This document shows, piece by piece, positions 1-11,624 of a stretch of 64,000 nucleotides of DNA. Location of the stretch: the NCBI GenBank assembly GCA_021018995.1, contig CM037595.1, positions 91,772,491-91,836,490 of the forward strand, read 5' to 3'. The notes under the pieces were generated by a model, which searched no databases, was not told the origin of the DNA, and saw only the letters and a list, made by a program, of their open reading frames with translations. Numbering within the stretch: position 1 is the first letter of the stretch; each line of letters begins with the position of its first letter. Source of the stretch: Chloranthus sessilifolius (taxonomy: Eukaryota > Streptophyta > Magnoliopsida > Chloranthales > Chloranthaceae). Made by a program: the position numbers and the translations under genes.

Positions 1-376
1 CCTTTCGAATCTTTGAGTTCACCCACGTTGAAACCTATTGACAACTTTGAATCAGACTATAGAGATCATTTCTCGTCCCAATCTTTTACACAATGGATCT
101 TGAGATCATGGACATGCCGTCAAATAGTCAGCTTTTGATTTCATGTGGCACAAATCCTAAAAAGGTGACCTTAACATGACATGAAACTCTTCAAGCTCAA
201 ACTTGATTTTAAGGTCACTTTTTTGGGATGTTTGGTACATGAAATAAAAAAAGTTGATCGTCTAATGGGATGCTCATGAGCTAAAGATCCATCGTTTGAA
301 AGACTGGGACAAAAAATGTTCATCTTCTGATTCAAAGCAATCACTAGGTTTCAGCGTGACTGAACTCAAAGATTCG
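1..376. repeat. Fold-back (long inverted repeat) MITE, copy 1
   Basis: The stretch 6..174 pairs with 209..376 as its reverse complement over almost its whole length, leaving a spacer of about 34 bp. Both arms carry the same landmarks in mirrored order: the outer CGAATCTTTGAGTTCA, a TTTGAATCAGA block, a CCCA(A/G)TCTTT block, and GTGACCTTAA at the centre. A transcript could fold into one long hairpin. The left end is at or just beyond the window edge, so the target duplication cannot be judged. Related sequences lie at 2527, 11625, 11868 and 23768. No coding capacity is seen. The superfamily is unassigned. Confidence 0.8.
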
Positions 377-1210
377 GTGGGTGAATTTGATATACTCTAT
401 TGGACTTCCAAGATCCTAAGTCAATATATGGTTTAAGAACATTTAAACACTATTTGATGGTTAAATGATGGTCAAGAGAGTCAGTCCCTTGTATAAAATA
501 TCCAAAATCCATGTAGGGCCAAATCGTAAGCCTACGGCTTAAAATGAGGGAAGAGGGGAGGGCTAGGGCTTTGAAACCAAAAGCCCGCTACCCATTGGGT
601 CAGGTAAGTACTTAACAAGTTAAAGCCTGTAAGTCCGTCCCGGCTCGTGCATCACTTTTGGTTATATATAAAATGTATTAATATAGTTATATAAAATATA
701 TTGTACTATTTAAAATCATATTACCAAATTAATACTCAATAGCCAATATTGTCATTAGATTTATCAAGGAGATAGTTGTAAGGATATTTTAGTAATTTTA
801 ATATTTATAAAGAGAAATTTTAAGATTTTCTTTTTCTTCAATTGAAATATTTTTCTCTAGCTTTAATAATAATAAAAAAATTATAATAGAAAAAATTTAC
901 TAAAAATTTAAATAAAATACCAATATCCAATAAAGCCCGGAGCCAGACACGAGCTTGCCCCAACCCATCTCAGTTAGGCCCAATCCATCTTAGTTATGGC
1001 TCGAGTTGGCCATATCAAAGCCCGCCTAAGTTAGGGTCGGGCCCGGGCCGTAACCTGGCCCATTGACAGTCCTACATGTAGTGTGGCTATTGCCTGCTAA
1101 TGGTACACTACACTAACCCCTACCCATGTACGGGTGTACCAATATAAACTCTTTAATCAATTGTATTGTATACATGACCAACATGTCCACAGCTCAAAGT
1201 GAAAGGTTGT
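377..1210. other. Non-coding stretch with a GGGCC-rich repeat
   Basis: No gene is seen. The part from about 540 to 1074 has GGGCC/GGCCC-rich ends around an AT-rich core. Its right end, read on the minus strand, begins TAGGACTGTCAATGGGCC, and a similar start (TAGGGCTCTCAATGGACC) occurs at 7016. This looks like a hAT-type MITE family, but I could not find a matching target duplication, so the limits are approximate. Confidence 0.4.
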
Positions 1211-1571
1211 GTATGGCATAGCTCTCTTCTAGTTCCTGCCATAGAAGAGTTCACCAGCTTTAGCAGGTTCCCATCTTCTTTGCTAACATCCCGCTACCTG
1301 CTTTAACATGTATCCATTCTCCTTAATAACTCCACGCATAACAAAATTTTATGCAAGATTTACCTATTCAGCAGTTTTACCCTCCTCTCTACTCCCTATT
1401 TGTCAGAGCAAATTTTATTTGTTCTAGTAGGGAGTTAGAAGAAAGCAGGGAGGTTGCTATTAGAGCTGGTAAATCCTCCTTTGATGGGAGTTGGGAAAGA
1501 GAATGGGAACCAACTACAGCAGGTGAACTCTCCTATGACAAGGGCCAACAAAGAGCTATGTCATACGTAGC
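1211..1571. repeat. Imperfect inverted repeat, probable MITE
   Basis: The block 1211..1275 is matched in reverse complement by 1503..1571. Both contain GTATG.CATAGCTCT, then CATAG.AGAGTTCACC, then GGTTCCCAT. The interior is diverged. An open frame of 124 codons (1351..1725) runs through the right arm and resembles no family I know, so I treat it as a chance frame within the repeat. Confidence 0.55.
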
Positions 1572-2526
1572 TAAACTCACCAGTGGAGAGCAGGGATTTC
1601 AAAATCAATCCATATTGAGTTGTTTGCGAGATTCCTGCTCTGACCAGGGCAATTGGCCGGCGATATGCCTCTTCATTTATGAGTATTACGAAAATTATTG
1701 CTCCAAACATTTAAACTTTAAATAATTACTTGTTATAATATGAAATACATTTAGGGCATTTTTGGATTAAAATACGGGAAATGCAAGAAAGTAAAATAAT
1801 ATTCCTATATTTTCTCATGGATACCTAAGTTGTAGGAAACTATGAGATTCCTTTATTTCCCTTTTATTTTTCATTGTTTGGATAATCATATTGCTAGCTG
1901 GGAAAAGCATGATTAACCAAATCCTGTGTTTGGATACATATGTAGAATATTGTAGGAAAATAATATATCCTACCAAAAAAATAGCCATAATATCACAAAA
2001 GATCATCCAAGCCAAAAAAAAGTTGCATTATCATAAAAATTATTCACAAAAATGACCAAAAAATTATATATGCATTAAGTTATTTTTACTCTTTAAGTAT
2101 CTTAGTGAATTGATCTAGTGGTTTGAATTAGTGTTTTGTGAAGGTTAGGTTCTAGTTTCAAATTATGTTTTTTTTTTTTATAAGAAAGGTTCAAACCTTG
2201 TTATGTGCAATAAATTGTTTATTTTTTTAATTAATTATACTATAGCATATACACCGTATATGTGAGTATGTAGCTCTACAACATAATGGAGCCCTTGTGA
2301 GAGAAATATCTCCCAAAATAAGTCTATACACCACCTAAATATATGGAGGGGAGCCTAAAAATAGGCCAAAATTGTGGGATATAGTTAAAAAAATCAAAGA
2401 AGAAATATTTGTTATGAAACCAAATACCATAAAAAGATTGTTTGAAGATTTTTGATAATTTTGGTGGTCAATATAATTTTGGATGGATGAGAATCCACTA
2501 ATATAAATTAGGACCTAAAGCTTAGT

Positions 2527-2712
2527 AACAAATTTTTAGAAAGTTTGATTTTTGGGATGTGTGCTATATAGAATCAACATCTGACTGTCTGATAGGGGCC
2601 CAATGATCTTAAGATCTATCATGAGGAAGATTGGAAAAAAAAAAAAACAATCTCCATCGTCTGATTCAAATCAGTGAATGGTCTTCGTGCGTGAAAAAAT
2701 TGTGTGGTATTA
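2527..2712. repeat. Half unit of the fold-back family
   Basis: This stretch repeats the order of landmarks found in the right arm of the element at 209..376: a GGGATGT(G/T)T(G/T) start, ATCAACATCTGACTGTCTGAT, a block around ATCTTAAGATC, then CATCGTCTGATTCAAA. Only one arm is present, so it cannot fold on itself. Flanking sequence from 1572 to 3039 is otherwise AT-rich with no gene. Confidence 0.55.
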
Positions 2713-3039
2713 CTAATAAGTGGGTGAGAAGAGCAGCACCCATATATTTTTCTTCTCCACTCCTCTAAGCTTTTTCAGGTCTCCGCAAATTGAATGCTAA
2801 GAGGTACCCTCGAACTCTTAAGTCGGAAATGAGCGAAAAAATTGTATTTTGTATTCTGACCCTTAAGTCGCTTCCAAATAGCGAAAAATTACGGAAAATA
2901 TAATATGAATCTAAGTATTCCTCTCTTTTTCCCAATCCAAACAGGCCCTAACAATTGTTGTGGTGCGGTAACCATCCTTTAACCGTGTCATAACTAGACT
3001 GTACACCGTAACCACACTATAACACATCAACAACATGGT

Positions 3040-3198
3040 AATTGTACTTTGACCCTCGCTTTTGAGCTGCTTCGGATTGAGTTTTATCAAAACTTCATCG
3101 CTTACGTGCAACTCGATAGGCCGTCGACCCTGATCGGCCCACTTTTTCATTCGCTTAGCGGCATTTTCCAGATAGGCTCTAACAATCTCTGCATTCCT
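3040..3198 (-). pseudogene. Ty3/gypsy integrase C-terminal fragment
   Basis: Reading the minus strand from 3198 gives RNAEIVRAYLENAAKRMKKW, followed by ADQGRRPIELHVSDEVLIKL and NPKQL. This is the stretch just after the integrase core in plant Ty3/gypsy polyproteins, where the protein binds DNA before the chromodomain or 3' end. Only about 50 residues survive; both ends run into unrelated sequence. It is an isolated relic, with no LTR or further pol sequence recognised next to it. Confidence 0.75.
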
Positions 3199-3479
3199 AT
3201 GTCACCGTGCATTGACTGCACATTTGATTGCCTGGTAGCCCCACGATTGACTATTTGACCCTGCGTTGACTGCTCATTGATCGTGTGGTTGACTGTTTGG
3301 CTGCGCAATAGATTTTGATCAGTGAGAAATAGAACGGTTAAAACATTTTTAACCACTCGATAAGAGTGTGTGTTGCTAAAGAAATAATTTATATGAAAAA
3401 ATGAGGCATTAATATTGTTAGACCAATAGGTAAAGGTATTAATGATATTTCACATTCTAAGTTTCTAACAATTAGTTAT

Positions 3480-3644
3480 GGACAACGTTATATGAAAGAC
3501 AAATTTTATATAGACAAAGTGCAGGCGGATGATGTGGGGTGGGACTCATTTAATGTAGGTTGGTGCAGCCAATGATATGGTGGCGCATCAGCCGCCTGCA
3601 CTTTGTCCTCAACAAATCTGCCTTCCCTTTATAATTAATTTTTC
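3480..3644. mobile_element. Mutator-like MITE, copy 1 (9-bp TSD)
   Basis: A 165-bp element flanked by the perfect 9-bp direct repeat ATTAGTTAT (3471..3479 and 3645..3653). It begins GGACAACGTTATATG, and its ends are imperfect inverted repeats containing GACAAAGTGCAGGCGG on one side and its complement on the other. Nine-base duplications are typical of Mutator-like elements. Copies 2 and 3 at 7749 and 24769 have the same kind of ends and also have 9-bp duplications. No coding capacity. Confidence 0.75.
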
Positions 3645-3653
3645 ATTAGTTAT

Positions 3654-5070
3654 TAGAGGTTTTCAAAGGTTGGAACTAAGATTTTACTAATATCGAAAGT
3701 TGAGGAGGGATCTCGCCCATTCCCATTATTAGAGCAAGATCTTGCGAAACGCCCATCTATATTGGCCTATCAGATATATCATATAGGTAACTGGCTGATA
3801 TTAAAAAAATCTTTATTCATTTTATAATTACTAAAACCATATTTGAAATTTAAAATAAAAAAAAAAAAAATTCCAAATGATATTTTTTAGATTATATATG
3901 GTGCAAATCTTATACATATCGGCCGATATGACCCAATATTTGCTTTTATGACTTGATATTTGACCTTATCAGCCGATACGACTCAATATGGGCTGATGAC
4001 CTAATACAATCCGATATGACCTGTTATTTGACTCCTTTGATTCAATATTTTACCCTATGTTGAATGAGGGATAATATTGTATAAGGATATTGTATAAGGT
4101 GGGGGACTAACCCGATATATATATAGGCCGATATTTATTAGATACACCTGATTTTAAAACCATGGAGGAGGGCACTCCCAATTGAATGGCTACGATATTT
4201 TTATCAGCTTGATTTTGAGATGGTAACATTTGTATGGGTTGGTATAGGGTCAAGTCAAACTATAATAATTTAATTTGCATGCTTAATTATAAAGAACTTT
4301 TTTCGGTTCCCTAAGCTTGCCCCTTTTAAGGGTAAAGAGACTTAACCCGTTCACACCTGAGAGTTAATATATCGAATGAGTCTCCGGTTTAGTCAGCCTA
4401 AAATCGATCTGAATGGACGGATCCCAAAGCAAAAACGAATATTAAATGAGAGTAAAGAAAAAAGAAAATTATTTTAAAAATCAGAAAAATTAAAAATTAT
4501 ATTAGAAGTCATTATATCCAATGATAAAACTTATATATTTTCTCTCATTTTCAATTGCCCCATGGTAAGTCTGATTTGCGATGCTCCGAATTAGTTGTGG
4601 ACCTCCTGAGACTTGATCATTGGAAAGAAGAGACTGCCCCAAGCATCGCTAGGTACCTAATATCAGATCCGTTTTATCGGTGGATCGGCTGATCCCACAT
4701 AGGTATCGCCTTAGTTCGGCCAATCTGAATTGATCCGACCGATCCCATGCCGATAACATTACAATAGGGATACTGCCTATGGTATCGGATGGTATTGCTA
4801 CTGTTTGGACTAAAACCAATCCCGTTCGGAATCAACCCATATTTGAAACCATGATTAATACCAACTCTTTTAGCATAATAGGATTGGTGTAGGATGATCG
4901 AATCATTGCTTCCCATTGCTGCACTATTTTGATGTCATGTGGTGCATAACAGGGTTACCTAAGTCGGTAGCCAGCCGCGTGAATCACGAATTGGTTCGAC
5001 ATCAACTAGCACGAATCACGAATCAATTTGACACAAACTCATTCACAATTTGAATTGAGCACGTAAATTT
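3654..5070. other. Non-coding, AT-rich, no gene seen
   Basis: No coding frame resembles a known protein. Between about 3730 and 4160 there are many short near-repeats of CGATATGAC and GGCCGATAT, and between about 4670 and 4870 several GGTATCG and CGATCC words. Both are probably old MITE remains, but no clean termini or target duplications were found. Confidence 0.4.
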
Positions 5071-5231
5071 CACTACAAAAAATAAGATTATTAGCGGCAG
5101 CCAAAAACTCTCACTATTAATAAAAATTGCCGTTAATATCCTTCCCGTTAATAGTTTTAATAGTATTTTTATTAATAGCGGTAATTTTTTGAAATAAAAA
5201 ACTGTCACTAATAATCTTATTTTTTGTAGCG
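5071..5231. mobile_element. CACTA-type MITE
   Basis: A 161-bp element starting CACTACAAAAAATAAG and ending CTTATTTTTTGTAGCG, so the two ends are inverted repeats of about 25 bp with one change in the terminal CACTA/TAGTG (G to C at the right end). The inner parts are further inverted copies of TATTAGCGG and TATTAATAG words, as is usual for non-autonomous CACTA derivatives. The expected 3-bp duplication is only partly matched (TTT against TTA). Confidence 0.75.
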
Positions 5232-5667
5232 TTATATTTTATTAAAACATCAGTGCAAAACCTTACTCACAAAGGCCGTCTTTGTAAGAGAAGCATATGG
5301 ACGACCACTGCTCCATGCTTACACCTTATGTATAATATGTAGAAAACCGAAATGTTGTAAATTTGAAATTTAAATATAATTTATAATTACATATAAAATT
5401 ATCAAACTATATTTTGTATATTTACTCTTGCAGTCTTGTCTCTAGAGAACCCGCTTCTCTTGGTGGAGAACAACCCGATTCTCTTGGTTAGGAACAATGA
5501 TTTGCGGGCCAAAATTCAAACTGAGCGAACCATGATTTGCGCAGTCTATGATGACCCATATCTTTTTACCGTACGTGGACATTAAAGTTCACCAATCTGA
5601 TGGTTAGAATCTTTTAATAGGTATGATTTTTTCACACAGTGAGAACATATTAATGACAGGCTGTTAG

Positions 5668-5839
5668 TTGAACTACTTAGATTGATCAATCATGTGCGGC
5701 ATCTGGTTTAATTAATTATATAAATCTCCAAACTCTGAAAGATTTTTTGCTAATTGAACTATTTAGATTGATCAATCATGTGCAGCATCTGGTTTAATTA
5801 ATCATATAAATCTCCAAACTTTGAAGGATTTTTTGCTTA
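5668..5839. repeat. 86-bp tandem duplication
   Basis: Two adjacent copies with a period of 86 bp (5668..5753 and 5754..5839), each starting TTGAACTA.TTAGATTGATC and ending near GATTTTTTGCT. They differ at only a few positions. No function is apparent. Confidence 0.85.
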
Positions 5840-6767
5840 GGAGGGTCTGCATTTGTTTTTAATTGGGATCAATCGGTCTCATACAATCTTACCTGATTCA
5901 TTGGTTCGATGGATTCGAATATGGGATTATAATTTGCAATTCGCTAAACCTAAGTGAACCCGGTTCTCTGAAAATAGGATGAATTTTTAATAATAATTAG
6001 AAAATATTTTTATAAGTTCAAATAAATTATAAATGTTTTCCATAAATATATAATATAATGTGTTGAATAAACTAGAGACATCACGCCTATTGACGAGCCG
6101 GAGCACCGCGAACCGATTCGCTTCGAATGGTTCCCAAGCGAATTAGGTAACGCTGGCCCGTACAATACCAATCAATCTTATATGAGACCGCTCCGTTGCG
6201 ATTTTCTACCAGACTAATCCATCGTGATCTATTATAAATCTAATCAATTTTACTTTTAAAAATACACACATGCTTTTAATTAAAAACATTTTCACTCACT
6301 AAGAATAGATAAAAGGCATAAATCATCAAAATAAAAGAAAAGATAAAAAGCATATCTTTATTATTTTTTGAAATAACGGTCCCCACCACTCAAGTAATAA
6401 GAGCTATGTTGGACATTGAGGTGCAAATTTCGTTAATCGAACCGATCAAAATCGCAACTTCGATTATCGGTCACTTTCAGCAAAACTGAACCCTAATCAA
6501 AACACTTCAGTTTTGGTTTCAATTAACCAAACTTTTCATCCCCTAAACCAAAATTGGACCAAACCGATCCGATTTTGATTTCAAATTTTCAGTAGGTTTG
6601 GTTTAATTTTTTATTTTTCTTTAAAAATCTTTTATTTTTTTCAATTTTTTATTGGTTTCCCAACCTACTACTCGACCGAGTTTTGGTTTTTGGGTACTAA
6701 AACCGAAATGGAACTGGGTTGAATCGGTTCGGTTTGATGTCGATTTTCAATCGGCTTTAGTTGGATA
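5840..6767. other. Non-coding stretch, no gene seen
   Basis: AT-rich sequence with no recognisable coding frame, RNA gene or clean transposon terminus. Words such as AACCGATC and CCAAAACT recur around 6430..6620, and similar ones around 26060..26210, which hints at a diverged repeat. Confidence 0.4.
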
Positions 6768-6998
6768 CAGGGTATCAAAATCGGTTTCGGTATCAGATAT
6801 TGGTCCATGGAGGACTGATACGAATAGGCCGATACCGATACTGATATCGGCCCTCAAAAAAAATAATATATCTCGGCTCAAACCGATACGTATCGGTTGA
6901 TACCCACTACAGATACCGATACCAAGTTGGAGAACCGATACGTATCGATTTGCCAAAAAACTGATACGTATCGATGTCGGCCATTGTTTGATACCTTG
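6768..6998. mobile_element. hAT MITE, family 2, copy a
   Basis: A 231-bp element beginning CAGGGTATCAAAATCGG and ending GTTTGATACCTTG, so the ends are inverted repeats of the hAT form (CA.GG). Flanks are GTTGGATA (6760..6767) and GTTGAATA (6999..7006), a 7/8 match for the 8-bp duplication of hAT elements. The interior carries several copies of CCGATACGTATCGG. It is clearly related, in opposite orientation, to 24517..24720. No coding capacity. Confidence 0.85.
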
Positions 6999-7015
6999 GT
7001 TGAATATGTCACCTG

Positions 7016-7560
7016 TAGGGCTCTCAATGGACCGGATTAGGGTCAGCCTGGGGTTCAACCGGGCTCTAACCTACCAGGGTCGAGTTCCCAGTTTGTTAGC
7101 CCGACCCTATGTCAAGTTGTGATGCATTCAACCCAAGCCTGACTCCTAGCGGGCCGGGCCGGGCCGGGTTTGGGCATTTTTTCAAGCTTTTTTTTTTAAT
7201 TATTTTTTTCTAATAAAATTTGATTGGACTTTTTTTTAGGGACTATTTTTTCTAATAAAATTTGGTTGGACTTGGATTATTTTTTTTTAATAAAAGTTTG
7301 AAGAAAGTTAAAATTTTAATTATATAATTATATTAACATTATAAAGGCTCGGATACATGTTTTTATTCAACTATTTCTTTTATTTTAGTTTATTGCATAA
7401 TAGTTATAACGGATAACGATTAATCTCATAGCATTCAAGTAAAAGATATTTAATTAAAAGAAATTTTTTTAATAACTTATATATATATATATATATATAT
7501 ATAATCCGGGATGAGTGTTGGAACACTAAACCTAAGCCCAGCCTAAATTGATCCCGATTG
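7016..7560. repeat. GGGCCGGG-rich repeat with AT core
   Basis: It begins TAGGGCTCTCAATGGACCGG, shows CGGGCCGGGCCGGGCCGGG near 7150, then a T-rich and AT-rich core including an (AT)n run at about 7480..7502. The start resembles the end of the repeat at about 1074. The right limit and target duplication were not found. Confidence 0.4.
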
Positions 7561-7748
7561 CAAATTAGAAAGGTGTCTATAGCTACTCAAAAGTCAAACA
7601 AAATGAATCAAAATACAAATTAATGACAAAGATGATCAATACCTCTTAAACAGGTGACCCAACATCAATCAGACAGTTCACATTAAACTTCACATTTTTC
7701 CAAAACGCGAAAAAGAGACTAACTTTACATGAACTATGCCACATCTAA

Positions 7749-7911
7749 GGTAAATTATATATGGAGGACAAAAATTTTGTAGACAAAATACCGGCTGTTG
7801 ATGTAACGCGATATTACTGACTGCAACCTTCATTAATTGAGCCCACCTCACTCGTAGCCAATTGCGTCTTCATCAGCCGCGTACGCTTTATCCGCATAAA
7901 ATTTGTCTTCC
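7749..7911. mobile_element. Mutator-like MITE, copy 2 (9-bp TSD)
   Basis: A 163-bp element flanked by the perfect 9-bp repeat CACATCTAA (7740..7748 and 7912..7920). Its ends contain GGACAAAAATTTTGTAGAC on the left and the complement of GAAGACAAATTTTATGCGG on the right. It lies only 180 bp upstream of the start codon of the OVATE gene, so it probably occupies that gene's promoter or leader region. Confidence 0.75.
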
Positions 7912-8056
7912 CACATCTAATGCCAATAGAAGTTGCCGCTGCAGCCTGCACACTAAATACTAAATGTAGCAATAAATTAAACCAAACTAAAGGTCATTAT
8001 CGTAATTTGACCCCAAACAGCTGGCAAATAAATACCACAACACAACCACGTCTACC

Positions 8057-8084
8057 TCCACTTCCACTTCCACTTCCACTTCCA
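8057..8084 (+). repeat. CTTCCA microsatellite in the OVATE gene leader
   Basis: About four and a half copies of the hexamer CTTCCA end 8 bases before the ATG of the OVATE gene. It probably lies in the 5' untranslated leader. Its copy number may vary between individuals. Confidence 0.85.
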
Positions 8085-8091
8085 ACCCACC

Positions 8092-8679
8092 ATGTCTCCA
8101 AGCAAGAAAAAAAACCTCCTTTTCTCTCTAAGCTGCGGCTGCCGAAACTTCAAAAGCGTCTCTGTCTCCGACACGCCTGATAAATCTCCAAACCCAAAAC
8201 GACGAAAACCCGATTCTCCGAGCCTCTCCTCCTGCGACGCCGCGCCCAGCTCTTCCTGGGAGGAAAAGGACGACGAGTGCTCCTTTTCCGGCGACAGCAC
8301 GTCTAGCTTCTCCGGCCTTTTACGTCAGCTCAACCAGCTCGAACAGAATCTTTTGTCATTGGGGTGTCAGATTCCGGGGACCGGAGTCCGGCGAGGGCAC
8401 TCGAGGAGCATGAGCGACGGCGGTCGGGTGAAAGAGAGCGTCGCCGTCGTCAAGAATTCCGACGACCCGTTGACCGATTTCCGACGGTCGATGCTTCAGA
8501 TGATCGTGGAAAAGGAGATCGTCGGCGCCGAGGAATTGAAAGAGCTCGTCCAACGGTTCCTAGCTCTCAATTCGCCGCAACACCACGGCGTTATACTGCG
8601 CGCTTTTTCGGAGATCTGGAGCGAAGTTTTCTCGAGTTACCATAGTACCCCTGATTTTTTGATAAATTTACGGGGTTGA
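8092..8679 (+). CDS. OFP: OVATE family protein (transcriptional repressor)
   Basis: An intact, single-exon gene for 195 residues. The C-terminal OVATE domain (about residues 122..188) is clear: DPLTDFRRSMLQMIVEKEI, then ELKELVQRFLALNSPQHHG, then ILRAFSEIWSEVF. From family knowledge, OVATE proteins are plant nuclear regulators that repress transcription, bind TALE homeodomain and microtubule-associated partners, and affect organ shape, cell elongation and wall formation. The N-terminus is basic (SPSKKKN, KRRKP) and followed by Ser-rich stretches and a Leu-rich SGLLRQLNQLEQNLLSLG segment at 74..91. The chosen ATG has A at -3 (ACCATGT) and is the first in frame. Codon use is GC-rich against an AT-rich setting. 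The absence of introns and the short length fit the family. It looks closest to the short OFP6/7/8-type members, but the exact orthologue is not resolved. Confidence 0.93.
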   Translation: MSPSKKKNLLFSLSCGCRNFKSVSVSDTPDKSPNPKRRKPDSPSLSSCDAAPSSSWEEKDDECSFSGDSTSSFSGLLRQLNQLEQNLLSLGCQIPGTGVRRGHSRSMSDGGRVKESVAVVKNSDDPLTDFRRSMLQMIVEKEIVGAEELKELVQRFLALNSPQHHGVILRAFSEIWSEVFSSYHSTPDFLINLRG

Positions 8680-10519
8680 CCCAGTTCTTGTTTAGTTTCC
8701 GTTGGCAGTTTGCATGTACCCTTTTGTCATTGTTGTAAATTTGATGAGTTTGGATCGCTTGTAAAGTCTGTACATTTTAGAAAGTTATTGGGGAGAGTTT
8801 TAGCCTGCATTTTTTATTTTTTTTTGTGGGTAGGAGATTTTGTCTCCGAAAAGTTAACGGGCTTTAAGGGCCTTAAACTTCGTGGATTTTTTTAGAGTCT
8901 GCACACTACAAATAATGCTGTACTGCTCCTGCAGCAAGGTTGGTGTGCAGGTCACACAAGCTCCTCTTGTAAATGCCCATACATTTTAGGAAGATGTTGG
9001 CGATAGTAGCCCATATTTTACTCTGGCAATGGCCAGTTGGTGGCAATGGCCAGGTCCAACTGGATGAACCTGAGTTTGGGTTCAACCAGATTTGCAGCTA
9101 TTGGATTCGAGAGAATCTTTGACTTTAACGGTTTCCAATTTTATAGGATGACATACACTGACGATTCTCCTCTAATCGAGTGGCTGTTGGCGCTGATCAT
9201 TGCTTTGTTTTTTATGGCTAGACGATTTTGTTGTGGGGATCGGGGACCCTGAAAATCTCAACGAATTTGAGGGCCTTAAAGTTCGTGAACGTCCGACAGT
9301 TTGCAATACAAATGATGTAGAGTCCATGCAGTGGACGGTACTGCACAAGGGCGGTATTCGGGTCAATCTCTCTCTCTCTCTCTCACACAAATTGGTCAAA
9401 ACTCGGGTGATATGCAAATGCTTAGGAGCTTATCTTTTCACCTTTTGGGCGGGTGATTGGCCCGTACCGAAAACGGCGGACCGTGTACTTAACACCAGCT
9501 TTTCTACACTAAGGGCAAAGATTCCATGTAGTCCTAAAACAAGATCCTATTTGATACCGAATTTATGAAGGATGGTTGAGGTTTATTAGGATTTTCGCTC
9601 TCTGAAAAGATACGTTTTTTTTTATTCAGATATTTATTTATTTATTCATATGGGTGGGGGTCTGTGAGCTGGAATCACAAACCCTCATGTTGGGCCCAAT
9701 CAAAAAGGCCATCAATGATTTCTTGTTTCATTTGTTTAGCATTAATGGAAAGTGACAATGGAGCTTGGCCGACATTTGATCTAACACCATTGAAGTTTCC
9801 TCTTTATCTTACACCATTAAAGTAATGCGTTACGGTAATGCGTCATAATGTACATCCATTATGTGATCTAGAGACAAAATTAAATATTTATTTAATGAAA
9901 TTTAGTGTTACAAAATGATCAGATTCGTCACTACTCAAGACAAACAATTAGACGACGAAATCTATTTTGTCATAAAATACAGATGTTTAGTGACGAAATT
10001 AATTTTATTACCAAAAATTTATTTTTAGCAACAAAATTAAACGCTGATTTTAAGGAATATGATACGAAAATTTAGCTTATTTAAAATGAATGGATTCGTC
10101 ACTAATTAGTACTATTATGCGACGAAATATATTTTATTACAAAAATGAAGACATTTAAGCCTTGTTTGATAATATGGAGATGTAATATCACTCTGAAAAT
10201 GAAATTTAGTTTCCAATTGTTGTTGTTTGATAGCTATTTAAGGAAATGGAAATGAAATTAAGTCAATCCCGCATGGAAATTAAATTTCCATACACCAAAT
10301 CATTTTAGGAGGAAATCATTTCAATCTTTTAAATAGCTGAAATTAAGTTTCCTACTAACAAAATAATAATTTTTTGTCTTTGCAAATCTAAAGATACTTG
10401 TAAAAAATTTAAAAACAAAAAAAATTATTTTTTGACTATTAAAAAGTAACTTCAATTTCTATGGCCATCATACCGGCACGATCACTATGACCATCACATT
10501 ATCTACATCGTACTCTTTT
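8680..10519. other. Downstream flank of the OVATE gene, no further gene seen
   Basis: The first few hundred bases are probably the 3' untranslated region. Overlapping frames between 8710 and 9568 match no family and are cut by a (CT)n run at about 9369..9392. From about 9880 to 10160 there are inverted and direct copies of CGTCACTA and GACGAAAT, as in decayed CACTA-type elements. A TTGTTTGATAATATGGA start at about 10160 resembles one at about 24470 (TTGTTTGATAACATGGA). Confidence 0.4.
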
Positions 10520-11624
10520 CAATTAATATTTGACTTTGGTTCAAGTTTGAATTTTAATCAAACTTTAATTAAATTAATAGGCTATATAAAGTTTTGACTT
10601 TTGATCAAACTTTGACTTTTACACAAATTTTATTTCTAGTCAAGCTCAAAACCTGCTTATAGAAAGAATCTACTACTACATAAATTTACATCGTATCAGT
10701 ACAATATTTTCTTAGTCAAAGTTTGACCTTTAGTCAAAGTTAGATTTTATATAAAATGTTATAAATTTTTATTAGTAAAATATTATAATTAAAAATGTCT
10801 ATCATTATTTTAATTTATTACTTGAAAATACATTACCTCATTTTTATTGGTCAAAGTTTGACTTTTATTTAAATTTTGACTTTAGTCAAAAGTTGAAAGT
10901 GTATCTTGACAGTAGATAGTGATTATTGCTATTATTATTTATATTTTGGTAATGTAAATGTTAATCAATTAAAGTTTGACATTTGGTCAAACTTTGACTA
11001 TTTAACACAATTTAATTTTTTTAAACTTCTGTATTTCCAATGAGATTATCATTTTTTTAATTTATTATTTTCTAGTATATTATCAAATTTTATTTTACTT
11101 TTTTTTTATACTAGTAAAAAGGCACGTGCAAATGCACGTTGATGTTAGGACCTTAAATGATCAAATTTTATTTTTAGACATCTATCGGGTGATTTGAACA
11201 TAAAAAAATATAGTATTTCAAGCGTTCGTTACTATGTTTTATGATTTAGTAAAGACAAAAAAAAGTATTTATTATTATGTTTCTTATGTCTTTATTATTT
11301 ATAATTTAAATTTTTAAAAAATTTTAATGAAAAATAAAAAAATATAACTTATATTGTCAACTATAGAACATAAAGAAAAAAAATAAAAACTAACAAATAA
11401 GTATAATCTAGAAATTTCAATTAAATCGAAAATGGGTATTTATTCCTTCTTAACTTTAACTTTTTTGATGATTTTATCGTCTTCATCATCTGTAGTCGCG
11501 TATTTAATATTTTGGGATATCTACGACCTTGTAAGATAATTTTAATAAATTGTATCTTGTACTTTGACTTGAAAGAAATACTCATTTTCGAGATATTTGT
11601 TCATTTTCGAGATATTGACACCAA

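Noticed and set aside
1351..1725. 124-codon open frame on the plus strand
   Set aside because: It overlaps the right arm of an inverted repeat, resembles no known protein and has no sign of splicing or a promoter.
1751..2950. Possible Tourist-like element with TTAGGGC and GCCCTAA ends
   Set aside because: The ends are only roughly inverted, and the expected direct TTA/TAA target duplication is not seen. Many plant sequences begin this way.
4674..4916. Possible hAT MITE with GGTATCG words
   Set aside because: No pair of inverted termini or 8-bp flanking repeat could be found.
7740..7920. The repeat CCACATCTAA read as a 10-bp duplication
   Set aside because: The sister copies at 3480 and 24769 both have 9-bp duplications, so the first C is taken as part of the flank or element by chance.
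7920..8180. 86-codon frame overlapping the OVATE start in another frame
   Set aside because: It is built largely from the CTTCCA repeat and has no family resemblance; at most an upstream open frame.
8710..9568. Frames of 61 to 122 codons downstream of the OVATE gene
   Set aside because: They overlap each other in several frames, contain a (CT)n run and match nothing recognisable; probably untranslated or intergenic.
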